From contig NZ_CP022203.1 in the NCBI RefSeq assembly GCF_002305895.1, positions 5,186,501 to 5,250,500 of the forward strand: a stretch of 64,000 nt of DNA, in the 5' to 3' direction. The notes beneath the pieces are model-generated. The model was not told the DNA's origin. It searched no databases and worked only from the letters and a program-made list of their open reading frames with translations. Origin of the DNA: Corallococcus macrosporus DSM 14697 (GTDB taxonomy: Bacteria; Myxococcota; Myxococcia; Myxococcales; Myxococcaceae). The position numbers and the translations under genes were made by a program. Shown piece by piece: positions 40,130 to 48,166 of the stretch. Within the stretch, counting starts at the first letter, position 1, and each line of letters begins with the position of its first letter.

Positions 40130-42227
40130 TCCGCTCCTCCGCGCTGGGCTTCGCGACGGGCCAGGACACGGTGACGCACGTGCCCCGGCCCTCCTCGCTC
40201 TCCAGCTCCAGCCGGCCACCATGGTTGCGCACGACGTGGGCCACCATCGTCAGGCCCAGCCCCGTGCCCTGTCCCCGCTTCTTGGTGGTGAAGAAGGGGT
40301 CGAAGACTTGATTGAGATGCTCCCGGGGAATGCCACAGCCGTCGTCGCGGACGGTGAGCGCCACCAGGCCCCACGGCTCCGACTCCGGGAGCGCCGCGCT
40401 CAACGTCACCTGCCCGCCCTCGCCACACGCATGGCAGGCGTTGATCGCCAGGTTCACCAGGACCTGCTCGAGCTGGTCCGGGTCCGCCGCCAGCGGCGGC
40501 AGCGACTCCGGCACCGTCACCTCGAAGCGGACCCCTCGCCGCGCCACCTCCATGCGCAGCAGCTCCTGGACATCGCGGAAGATGACGTTCAACGGCACCG
40601 GCCGCACCGCCGTGGGCTGGAGGCGCGAGAAGTCCAGGAGCTGCCGCAGCGTGCGGCTCACCCGGTCGATCTGCTCGATGATGACGGCGACGCCGGGGCC
40701 CTGGGGGTGCTCCTTCCCCAGCTTGCCCAGCACGTACTCCGCGCGCCCGCGCACCACGCCCAGGGGGGTGCCAATCTCATGCGCGATGCCAGCGGCGAGC
40801 ACGCCCACCGTGGCCAGCTTCTCCGCGCGGAGCAACTGTGTCTCCAGCGCGCGCACGTTGCTCAAGTCCTCCACCACCAGCAGCGTGTGCACCTCCGGGT
40901 GCCGCGCCTCCAGCGGCACCGCGTGGAGGTTGAACCGGCCCTCGTCGCCGAAGAGCACCAGCGTTTCACCCAGGATGCTGTGGGCGCGTGACTCGCTGGC
41001 GGCGGCCGACACCAGGGCGCGAATCCGCGACACCACCGGGCCGGGCGCCTGGGGAAACGCCGACTCCAGCGGCGCGCCAATGGCATCCGGGGGCATGCGC
41101 GCGCGGAGCACCTGGTTCACCGCGCTGATGCGCCCGTCCACCGTGAGCGCGACGACTCCGGAGGGGATGTGGTCGAGGATCTTCTGCGTCTTGTCGTGCA
41201 GGTGCGCGAGCTGATCCGCGTGCTGGCGGCTCTCCCGCAGCGCCCCCGCGCGGCGCTGCGCCAGCACCACGTACACCGCGAAGGTCACCAGGAAGAGCGC
41301 CACCAGCAGCGCCGCGGCCAGCAGCCGCCAGATGAGCGCCTGCTGGTGCGCGCGAAGCGTCGCCGTGGAGACCAGCGTGGCCGCGGACCAGTGACTGCCG
41401 CCCCGCACGCGGATGGGCGTGAAGACGGCGATGGCCTCCGAGCGCCCCAGACCCAACCGCTCCGCCTCGTCCGCGCGCAGGGGCAAGGAGCCACGCTCGC
41501 CCTCGCGCATGCGCGCCGTCAGCGCCTGGAAGCCCGGCACCAGCGAGCCCTCCACCTCCAGCCGCCGGAACCAGTCCGCCAGCGCGGGGTCCGTGGCGGA
41601 CGTCGGCAGGCCATGCGCGCCCAGCAGCAGCAGCCGCGCGTCCGGGTCCGACGTGACGATGCGCAGCGGCGTGAAGAAGGACGCCGTGTCCACCAGCACC
41701 GCCACCGCGCCCGCGGGCCGGCCGCCGGCGTCCACCGGCAGCGCGGTGGCCATCACGCGCAGCGAATCCGAGCGCTCGTCCGCCACCGGCGGGGACATGG
41801 TGACGTCCCCCGGCGGACGCAGCAGCGCGCGCCGGCCCGCGTCCGCCATCTGCGCCAGCACCGGGGCCCGCGCCACCTGCTTGCCCATGCGCCGGTCCAG
41901 CATGCGCAGCCACTCCTTGCCATGGGCGTCGTAGGCGATGATGACCTTGTACTGGCCCACCGCCTCCAGCAGCGCGCGCATCTCACGCCGGTGCTCCGCC
42001 AGGGTGCCGGGCTGGGACATCAGCTCGCCGGCGAAGCGCAGGTCCTCCGCCACGTCCTCCAGCGTCTCCGCCACCCCGCGCGTGGCCTCGTCGAGCTGGG
42101 CCTGGCGCTCCACCGCGAACTGCCGCGTCTGGGCCTCCCGGTTGCGCTCCAACAGGGTGAAGACCCCCACCCCCACCGTGGTGAGGGCGACACAGAGCAG
42201 CAGGATGGGGACGAGCGCGTACCGCAT
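40119..42227 (-). CDS. Membrane histidine kinase with extracytoplasmic sensor and PAS domain
   Basis: The 702-residue protein has one helix at about 4-24. A large extracytoplasmic region (about 25-310) resembles a double-Cache sensor (KVIIAYDAHGKEWLRM, GRPAGAVAVLVDTASFF). A second helix lies at about 315-338, followed by a PAS domain (about 355-470). The kinase core has His483 in AAGIAHEIGTPLGVV, NLAINACHACG, DDGCGIP and GTGLGLTMV. It should sense an external small molecule and phosphorylate the overlapping sigma-54 regulator. The ligand is unknown. Confidence 0.92.
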
Positions 42228-42319
42228 GGCCAGCGGAGTCTAACCCCCACGCACGCCCCAACCCCTTGAAATAGCAGGGAAAGCAGGAGGCTTGCCGGGC
42301 CAGGAGCCCACTTTGGCGA

Positions 42320-42349
42320 TTGACACTCCGCGTCGAGCACTGCTACCTA
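42320..42349 (+). promoter_or_regulatory. Promoter of the aib operon
   Basis: A consensus -35 TTGACA (42320-42325) is followed after 18 bases by TACCTA (42344-42349), preceded by TG in the extended -10 position. The -10 box overlaps the palindromic operator, so a bound repressor would block RNA polymerase. Confidence 0.6.
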
Positions 42350-42362
42350 CCGGTCGGTAGGT
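42345..42362 (+). promoter_or_regulatory. TetR-type operator, likely the AibR site
   Basis: ACCTACCG-GT-CGGTAGGT is a perfect 8-bp inverted repeat around two bases, overlapping the -10 box and lying 18 bases before ATG 42381. It has the general look of TetR-family operators. In M. xanthus AibR represses its own operon and is released by isovaleryl-CoA. Confidence 0.72.
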
Positions 42363-42380
42363 CCCGAAGGAGGAGCAGAC

Positions 42381-43067
42381 ATGACGAACACCGGAGGACG
42401 GAAGCCGGACGAGGGCGAGCGCTACCGAGCCATCCTGGAGACGGCTGCGCGGCTCATCTGCGACCGGGGGTACGAGGGCACGTCGATGCAGGAGATCGCC
42501 GCCGCGTGCCGCATGACGAAGGCGGGCCTCTACCACCACATCCAGAACAAGGAGCAGCTCCTCTTCGCCATCATGAACTACGGGATGGACCTGTTCGAGG
42601 AGCAGGTCCTCTCGCGGGTGCAGGACATCGCGAACCCGGTGGAGCGGCTTCGCGCGTGCATGCGCCACAACATCCTGCTGGTGACGCGGGGGTGGAGCAA
42701 GGAGGTCATCATCATCCTGCACGAGCACGCCACGCTCACCGGCGAGACGCGCGCCTTCATCGACGCCCGGAAGAAGAAGTACGTGGACTTCCTGGAGGAG
42801 GCCTTCGCGCAGGCCTCGCAGCAGGGCCTCATCCGCCCCGTGGACCCGACGGTGGGCGCCTTCTCGTTCCTGGGGATGGTGCTGTGGATCTACAAGTGGT
42901 TCAAGCCGGACGGGCGCCTCACCGACGAGCAGATCGCTGACGGCATGGTGGACATGCTGTTCCCGCCCTTCGCCGCCGCCGGTGACGCCTCCGGACAGGC
43001 GGGCGCCTCCCCGCTGCGCATGGTGCCTCGCGCGCCCGCCACCGGCACCGATTCGGAGGACGCGTGA
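42381..43067 (+). CDS. aibR: TetR-family regulator AibR
   Basis: The 228-residue protein has a strong AGGAGG before its ATG. A TetR helix-turn-helix lies at about residues 12-60 (IICDRGYEGTSMQEIAAACRMTKAGLYHHI). A ligand-binding C-terminal domain follows. It is the first gene of an operon whose following genes match aibA, aibB, aibC and mvaS in order. The perfect palindrome at its promoter suggests that it represses its own operon. By analogy with M. xanthus, isovaleryl-CoA would be the inducer. The name rests mainly on this gene order. Confidence 0.85.
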   Translation: MTNTGGRKPDEGERYRAILETAARLICDRGYEGTSMQEIAAACRMTKAGLYHHIQNKEQLLFAIMNYGMDLFEEQVLSRVQDIANPVERLRACMRHNILLVTRGWSKEVIIILHEHATLTGETRAFIDARKKKYVDFLEEAFAQASQQGLIRPVDPTVGAFSFLGMVLWIYKWFKPDGRLTDEQIADGMVDMLFPPFAAAGDASGQAGASPLRMVPRAPATGTDSEDA

Positions 43068-43861
43068 AGACGGCGCGCTGGTGCTCGCTGGAGGAGGCGG
43101 TGGCCTCCATTCCGGATGGCGCGTCGCTGGCCACCGGCGGCTTCATGCTGGGCCGCGCGCCCATGGCGCTGGTGAGGGAGCTCATCGCCCAGGGCAAGCG
43201 CGACCTGGGCCTCATCTCCCTCCCCAACCCGTTGCCCGCGGAGCTCCTCGTCGCCGGGGGCTGCCTGGGCAGGCTGGAGATTGCCTTCGGCGCGCTGAGC
43301 CTCCAGGGCCGCGTGCGCCCCATGCCCTGCCTCAAGCGGGCCATGGAGCAGGGCACGCTCGCCTGGCGGGAGCATGACGGCTACCGCGTCGTCCAGCGGC
43401 TGCGCGCCGCGTCCATGGGCCTGCCCTTCATCCCCGCGCCGGACGCGGACGTGTCCGGGCTGGCGCAGCCGGAGCCGCCGCCCACGGTGGAGGACCCCTT
43501 CACCGGCCAGCGCGTGGCGGTGGAGCCCGCCTTCTATCCGGACGTGGCGCTCATCCACGCGCGCGCCGCGGACGAGCGCGGCAACCTCTACATGGAAGAC
43601 CCCACCACGGACCTGCTGGTGGCGGGCGCGGCGAAGCGCGTGATCGCCACGGTGGAGGAGCGGGTGGTGAAGCTGCCTCGCGTCACCCTGCCCGGCTTCC
43701 AGGTGGACCGCATCGTCCTGGCCCCCGGCGGCGCGCTGCCCACCGGCTGCGCGGGGCTCTACCCCCACGACGACGCGATGCTGGCCCGCTACCTGTCGCT
43801 GGCGGAGGCGGGCCGCGAGGCGGAGTTCCTGGAGACGGTGCTGACGCGGAGGGCGGCATGA
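43064..43861 (+). CDS. aibA: CoA-transferase-like subunit A, 3-methylglutaconyl-CoA decarboxylase
   Basis: The 265-residue protein starts at a GTG that overlaps the aibR stop, with GGAGG close upstream. It has the class I CoA-transferase fold (SIPDGASLATGGFMLGRAPMA, FYPDVALIHARAADERGNLY). In M. xanthus the AibA/AibB pair lost transferase activity and decarboxylates 3-methylglutaconyl-CoA to 3,3-dimethylacryloyl-CoA. Its stop overlaps the aibB start (ATGA). Without the operon context it would be read as glutaconate CoA-transferase subunit A. Confidence 0.87.
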   Translation: MKTARWCSLEEAVASIPDGASLATGGFMLGRAPMALVRELIAQGKRDLGLISLPNPLPAELLVAGGCLGRLEIAFGALSLQGRVRPMPCLKRAMEQGTLAWREHDGYRVVQRLRAASMGLPFIPAPDADVSGLAQPEPPPTVEDPFTGQRVAVEPAFYPDVALIHARAADERGNLYMEDPTTDLLVAGAAKRVIATVEERVVKLPRVTLPGFQVDRIVLAPGGALPTGCAGLYPHDDAMLARYLSLAEAGREAEFLETVLTRRAA

Positions 43862-44598
43862 GCGCGGCGCTGGACATCACCCCGGCCGAGACGGTGGTCT
43901 CCCTGTTGGCGCGGCAGATTGACGACGGCGGCGTGGTGGCCACGGGCGTGGCGTCTCCGCTGGCGATTCTCGCCATCGCCGTGGCGCGGGCGACGCATGC
44001 GCCGGACCTGACGTACCTGGCCTGCGTGGGCTCGTTGGATCCGGAGCTTCCCACCCTGCTGCCCTCCTCCGAGGACCTGGGCTACCTGGACGGCCGGTCC
44101 GCGGAGATCACCATCCCGGACCTGTTCGACCACGCGCGGCGCGGCCGCGTGGACACCGTCTTCTTCGGCGCCGCCGAGGTCGATGCGGAGGGCCGCACCA
44201 ACATGACGGCCAGCGGCAGCCTGGACAAGCCGCGCACGAAGTTCCCCGGCGTGGCGGGCGCGGCCACGCTGCGTCAGTGGGTGCGCAAGCCCGTGCTCCT
44301 GGTGCCGCGCCAGTCGCGCCGCAACCTGGTGCCCCAGGTGCAGGTGGCCACCACGCGCGACCCGCGCCGCCCGGTGACGCTCATCTCCGACCTGGGCGTG
44401 TTCGAGCTGGGCGCGTCCGGCGCACGCCTGCTGGCGCGCCACCCCTGGGCCTCGGAAGAAGCCATCGCGGAGCGCACCGGCTTCGCGTTCCAGGTCTCCG
44501 AGACGCTGTCCGTCACCTCTCTGCCGGATGTCCGCACGGTAGCGGCCATCCGCGCCATCGACCCGCACGGCTACCGCGACGCGCTCGTCGGGGCCTGA
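43858..44598 (+). CDS. aibB: CoA-transferase-like subunit B, 3-methylglutaconyl-CoA decarboxylase
   Basis: The 246-residue protein overlaps aibA by four bases, as expected for a stoichiometric two-subunit enzyme. It has the class I beta-subunit pattern (VVATGVASPLAILAIAVARA, ACVGSLDPELPTLLPSSEDL, VDTVFFGAAEVDAEGRTNM). With AibA it should form the heterotetrameric decarboxylase of the alternative isovaleryl-CoA route. The usual catalytic Glu of true transferases was not clearly identified, in line with the changed chemistry. Confidence 0.87.
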   Translation: MSAALDITPAETVVSLLARQIDDGGVVATGVASPLAILAIAVARATHAPDLTYLACVGSLDPELPTLLPSSEDLGYLDGRSAEITIPDLFDHARRGRVDTVFFGAAEVDAEGRTNMTASGSLDKPRTKFPGVAGAATLRQWVRKPVLLVPRQSRRNLVPQVQVATTRDPRRPVTLISDLGVFELGASGARLLARHPWASEEAIAERTGFAFQVSETLSVTSLPDVRTVAAIRAIDPHGYRDALVGA

Positions 44599-44645
44599 GC
44601 GGGCCCGTTCCCTTTCCTGACTTTGAGATGCACGGAGGCACCCCG

Positions 44646-45683
44646 ATGAAAGCCGTCGTCCTGCGCAGCTTTGGTGAAGCGGGCAACCTGAAGCTGGAGA
44701 CCGTCCCCATGCCCCGCCCCGGGCGTGGGGAGGTCCTCCTCCGCGTGCATGCCTGTGGCGTCTGCTACCACGACGTCATCAACCGCCGCGGCAACCTGCC
44801 CCGCACCAGCGTGCCCGCGATTCTCGGCCACGAGGCCGCGGGTGAGGTGATTGAGGTCGGCCCAGAAACGCCGGGCTGGAAGACGGGGGACCGCGCGGCG
44901 ACCTTGCAGCGCATGTCCTGCGGCGAGTGCGCGCTGTGCAAGAGCGGGCGCAACAGCCTCTGCAAGACGGACAACCGCTTCTTCGGCGAGGAGCTGCAGG
45001 GCGGCTACGCCCAGTTCATGGTGGCGCCCGTGGGCGGCCTGGGCCGGGTGCCCGCGTCGCTGCCCTGGAACGAGGCGGCCACGGTGTGCTGCACCACCGG
45101 CACGGCGGTCCACACGGTGCGCACGCGCGGCCGGGTGCGCTCGGGTGAGACGGTGCTCATCACCGGCGCCAGCGGCGGCGTGGGCCTGTCCTCCGTGCAG
45201 CTCGCGCGGCTGGATGGCGCGCGCGTCATCGCGGTGACGTCCAGCGAGGCCAAGGTGCGGGCGCTGAAGGAGGCCGGCGCGGACGAGGTCATCGTGTCGC
45301 GCGGGCTGGACTTCGCGTCGGAGGTCCGCAAGCGCACCCAGGGCGCGGGCGTGGACATGGCCGTGGAGATTGTCGGCAGCGCCACGTTCGACCAGACGCT
45401 GAAGTCCATGGCGCCCGGTGGCCGCGTGGTGGTGGTGGGCAACCTGGAGTCGGGGATGGTGCAGCTCAACCCGGGGCTCGTCATCGTCAAGGAGCTGGAG
45501 ATCCTGGGCGCCTACGCCACCACGCAGGCGGAGCTGGACGAGGCCCTGCGCCTGACGGCCACCGGCGGGGTGCGGCAGTTCGTGACGGACGCGGTGCCCC
45601 TGGCGGAGGCCGCGAAGGCGCACTTCCGGCTGGAGAACCGCGAGGTGGCGGGCCGGCTGGTGCTGGTGCCCCCCGAGGCGTGA
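44646..45683 (+). CDS. aibC: Zinc-type medium-chain dehydrogenase, dimethylacryloyl-CoA reductase AibC
   Basis: ATG 44646 follows GGAGG and replaces a longer open frame. The 345-residue protein is a medium-chain dehydrogenase/reductase. It has catalytic-zinc residues around CGVCYHD and GHEAAGEV, a structural-zinc set CGECALCKSGRNSLC, and the NAD(P) loop ITGASGGVGLSSVQ. In M. xanthus AibC reduces 3,3-dimethylacryloyl-CoA to isovaleryl-CoA, completing a route from HMG-CoA when leucine breakdown is blocked. It lies 47 bases after aibB and 49 before mvaS. Confidence 0.88.
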   Translation: MKAVVLRSFGEAGNLKLETVPMPRPGRGEVLLRVHACGVCYHDVINRRGNLPRTSVPAILGHEAAGEVIEVGPETPGWKTGDRAATLQRMSCGECALCKSGRNSLCKTDNRFFGEELQGGYAQFMVAPVGGLGRVPASLPWNEAATVCCTTGTAVHTVRTRGRVRSGETVLITGASGGVGLSSVQLARLDGARVIAVTSSEAKVRALKEAGADEVIVSRGLDFASEVRKRTQGAGVDMAVEIVGSATFDQTLKSMAPGGRVVVVGNLESGMVQLNPGLVIVKELEILGAYATTQAELDEALRLTATGGVRQFVTDAVPLAEAAKAHFRLENREVAGRLVLVPPEA

Positions 45684-45732
45684 GCGAAGCGGCGGCTGGA
45701 ATCCAGAGCACGACAAGGAAGCGAGGAGTCCG

Positions 45733-46989
45733 ATGAAGAAGCGCGTGGGAATCGAAGCGTTGGCCGTCGCCGTGCCGTCCCGGTACGTGGACATCGAAGA
45801 CCTGGCCCGGGCCCGGGGCGTGGACCCGGCCAAGTACACGGCGGGCCTGGGCGCCAGGGAGATGGCCGTCACCGACCCTGGCGAGGACACCGTGGCCCTG
45901 GCGGCCACCGCGGCGGCCCGCCTCATCCGCCAGCAGGGCGTGGACCCGTCGCGCATCGGCATGCTCGTCGTCGGCACGGAGACGGGCATCGACCACTCCA
46001 AGCCCGTCGCCTCGCATGTGCAGGGCCTGCTGAAGCTGCCGCGCGCCATGCGGACCTATGACACGCAGCACGCGTGCTACGGCGGCACCGCCGGGTTGAT
46101 GGCGGCGGTGGAGTGGATTGCCTCGGGCGCCGGCGCGGGCAAGGTGGCCGTGGTGGTGTGCTCGGACATCGCGCGCTACGGGCTGAACACCGCGGGCGAG
46201 CCCACCCAGGGCGGCGGCGCGGTGGCGCTGCTCGTCTCGGAGCAGCCCGACCTGCTCGCCATGGACGTGGGCCTCAACGGCGTGTGCACCATGGACGTGT
46301 ATGACTTCTGGCGGCCCGTGGGCCGGCGGGAGGCGCTGGTGGACGGGCACTACTCCATCACCTGCTACCTGGAGGCCCTGTCCGGCGCCTACCGGGGCTG
46401 GCGCGAGAAGGCCCTGGCGGCCGGACTGGTGCGCTGGTCGGACTCGCTGCCCGGCGAGCAGCTGGCGCGCATCGCCTACCACGTGCCCTTCTGCAAGATG
46501 GCTCGCAAGGCGCACACCCAGCTCCGCCTGTGTGATTTGGAGGACGCGGCGGGCGCGGCGGCCGCCACGCCGGAGTCCCGGGAGGCGCTGGCGAAGTCCG
46601 CCGCCAGCTACGACGCCCAGGTGGCGTCGTCCCTGGGGCTCAACGCGCGCATCGGCAACGTGTACACCGCGTCCCTCTACCTGGCCCTGGCGGGGCTGCT
46701 GCACCACGAGGCCGGCGCGCTGGCGGGACAGCGCATGGGCCTGCTGTCCTACGGCAGCGGCTGCGCGGCGGAGTTCTACTCCGGCACCGTGGGCGAGAAG
46801 GCCGCCGAGCGGATGGCCCGGGCCGACCTGGAGGCGGTCCTGGCCCGGCGCGAGCGCGTCTCCATCGAGGAGTACGAGCGCCTGATGAAGCTCCCGGCGG
46901 ACGCGCCCGAGGCCGTGGCGCCCGCGCCCGGCGCGTTCCGGCTGACGGAGATTCGCGACTTCCGCCGCCAGTACGCCGAAGGCGCCTGA
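45733..46989 (+). CDS. mvaS: Hydroxymethylglutaryl-CoA synthase
   Basis: The 418-residue protein is preceded by GCGAGGAG. It has the HMG-CoA synthase catalytic set: Glu83 in VVGTETGID, Cys115 in TQHACYGGTAG and His250 in IAYHVPFCKMARKAH. It condenses acetyl-CoA with acetoacetyl-CoA, and in this operon it supplies the branched-chain route leading through methylglutaconyl-CoA to isovaleryl-CoA, a starter for iso-fatty acids. It is the last gene of the aib operon and ends at a hairpin. Confidence 0.93.
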   Translation: MKKRVGIEALAVAVPSRYVDIEDLARARGVDPAKYTAGLGAREMAVTDPGEDTVALAATAAARLIRQQGVDPSRIGMLVVGTETGIDHSKPVASHVQGLLKLPRAMRTYDTQHACYGGTAGLMAAVEWIASGAGAGKVAVVVCSDIARYGLNTAGEPTQGGGAVALLVSEQPDLLAMDVGLNGVCTMDVYDFWRPVGRREALVDGHYSITCYLEALSGAYRGWREKALAAGLVRWSDSLPGEQLARIAYHVPFCKMARKAHTQLRLCDLEDAAGAAAATPESREALAKSAASYDAQVASSLGLNARIGNVYTASLYLALAGLLHHEAGALAGQRMGLLSYGSGCAAEFYSGTVGEKAAERMARADLEAVLARRERVSIEEYERLMKLPADAPEAVAPAPGAFRLTEIRDFRRQYAEGA

Positions 46990-47003
46990 CGCGAGGGCCC
47001 GAC

Positions 47004-47031
47004 GAGGCACCGGCAGGCTTCCCGGTGCCTC
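47004..47031 (+). terminator. Hairpin terminator of the aib operon
   Basis: GAGGCACCGG (47004-47013) pairs perfectly with CCGGTGCCTC (47022-47031) around an eight-base loop, 15 bases after the mvaS stop. A pyrimidine tract (CCCTTCC) follows rather than a pure T run, as is usual in GC-rich genomes. Confidence 0.6.
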
Positions 47032-47112
47032 CCCTTCCGCCGCCGTCTCCCTACCGTGAGGCTTGGAACCCGTGCCTCGATGAGCGGGGCCCGGTGCAAA
47101 GGAGACGAAACC

Positions 47113-47598
47113 ATGGCGGACCTACCTGCCCGCAGAGGCGGAGGCATGCTGGGCCCCCAGCGCGGCTGGGACCCCTTCGAGCGCATGCAGGAGTTGTTGG
47201 GCTTCGACCTCGGCCGGATGCTCGCGCCCCAGGGCGGCCGGGAAGGCGGCTTCGTGCCGGACTTCGAGGTGAAGGAGACCCGGGACGCCTTCATCTTCAA
47301 GGCCGATGTCCCCGGCGTGGAGGAGAAGGACCTGGAAATCACCCTGGCGGAGAACCGGCTGACCATCAGCGGCAAGCGGGAGGAGGAGCGCCGCGACGAA
47401 GGCGACCGCTACTATGCCTTTGAGCGCAGCTACGGCGCGTTCAGCCGCACCTTCACGCTCCCTCGCGGCGTGAACGCGGACGACGTGCAGGCGGACTTCA
47501 AGGGCGGCGTCCTCAACGTGCGCATTCCCAAGAGGTCCGAGGAGCAGCCCAAGCGCATCAAGGTCGGCGGCGAACGCGGCGAGAAGGCGAAGGCCTGA
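47113..47598 (+). CDS. Small heat-shock protein (Hsp20 family)
   Basis: From ATG 47113, with GGAG upstream, the protein has 161 residues. A variable N-terminus precedes the alpha-crystallin domain (about 52-150, FEVKETRDAFIFKADVPGVE) and its signature GGVLNVRIPK. The tail RIKV resembles the family's I-x-I/V assembly motif. It acts as an ATP-independent holdase in the cytoplasm. It is monocistronic and lies after the aib terminator. Related myxobacterial proteins (SP21/HspA) are made during heat shock and sporulation, but which paralogue this is cannot be told. Confidence 0.92.
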   Translation: MADLPARRGGGMLGPQRGWDPFERMQELLGFDLGRMLAPQGGREGGFVPDFEVKETRDAFIFKADVPGVEEKDLEITLAENRLTISGKREEERRDEGDRYYAFERSYGAFSRTFTLPRGVNADDVQADFKGGVLNVRIPKRSEEQPKRIKVGGERGEKAKA

Positions 47599-47662
47599 GC
47601 AGGTGTGCCGTGTTATGGGGTCTGGCACGACAACCGGCTTTTCTTCGAAAGAAGGCTTCCGC

Positions 47663-48163
47663 ATGAGGTGCCGTGCCGTTCCCCTTCCCTTCCTGGTCCC
47701 CCTCCTCCTGCTGGCGTCCGCATGCGCGACCACCGGCACGGCGCCAGCAGAGGCGGGCATCCACCAACTCCTGAAGGACCAGACGGAGGCCTGGAACCGT
47801 CAGGACGCGGTGGCCTGGTCCAGGGACTTCGCCCCGGACGCCGCGTTCATCAACATCGTGGGCACCGTCTTCGAGGGCCGCGATGAAATCCAGCAGCGCC
47901 ACGCGGGCATCTTCGCCACCATCTTCAAGGGGAGCCAGAGCCAGGTCACCGTGCGCAAGCTCCAGTTCATCCAGGGGGACCTGGCCATCGTCGACACCAC
48001 GCACGAGGTGACGGGCCACCCCGGCCTGCCTCCAGGCGTCCAGGACACCGAGCCCGGGGTGCTGCGCACGCAGATGCGCTACGTGGTGAAGCACGTGGAC
48101 GGGCAGTGGCGAATCCTCGCGGGCCAGAACACGGACGTGAAGCCCCGGCCCCAGGCGCCCTGA
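47663..48163 (+). CDS. SnoaL/DUF4440-like lipoprotein
   Basis: ATG 47663 has GAAGG upstream and gives a 166-residue protein with a lipoprotein signal (LLLLASAC, Cys21). The rest is an SgcJ/EcaC or SnoaL-like cone fold: IHQLLKDQTEAWNRQDAVAWSRDFAPDAAFINIVG, then RDEIQQRHAGIF and WRILAGQNT. Such proteins are mostly of unknown function despite the oxidoreductase name often applied. Lipidation suggests a periplasmic location. It is convergent with the P-type ATPase gene, three bases away. Confidence 0.82.
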   Translation: MRCRAVPLPFLVPLLLLASACATTGTAPAEAGIHQLLKDQTEAWNRQDAVAWSRDFAPDAAFINIVGTVFEGRDEIQQRHAGIFATIFKGSQSQVTVRKLQFIQGDLAIVDTTHEVTGHPGLPPGVQDTEPGVLRTQMRYVVKHVDGQWRILAGQNTDVKPRPQAP

Positions 48164-48166
48164 CCC

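Noticed and set aside
47628-47646. TGGCAC near 47630 as a second sigma-54 promoter
   Set aside because: The -12 position reads CCGGC instead of TTGCW, so the match is to one half only.
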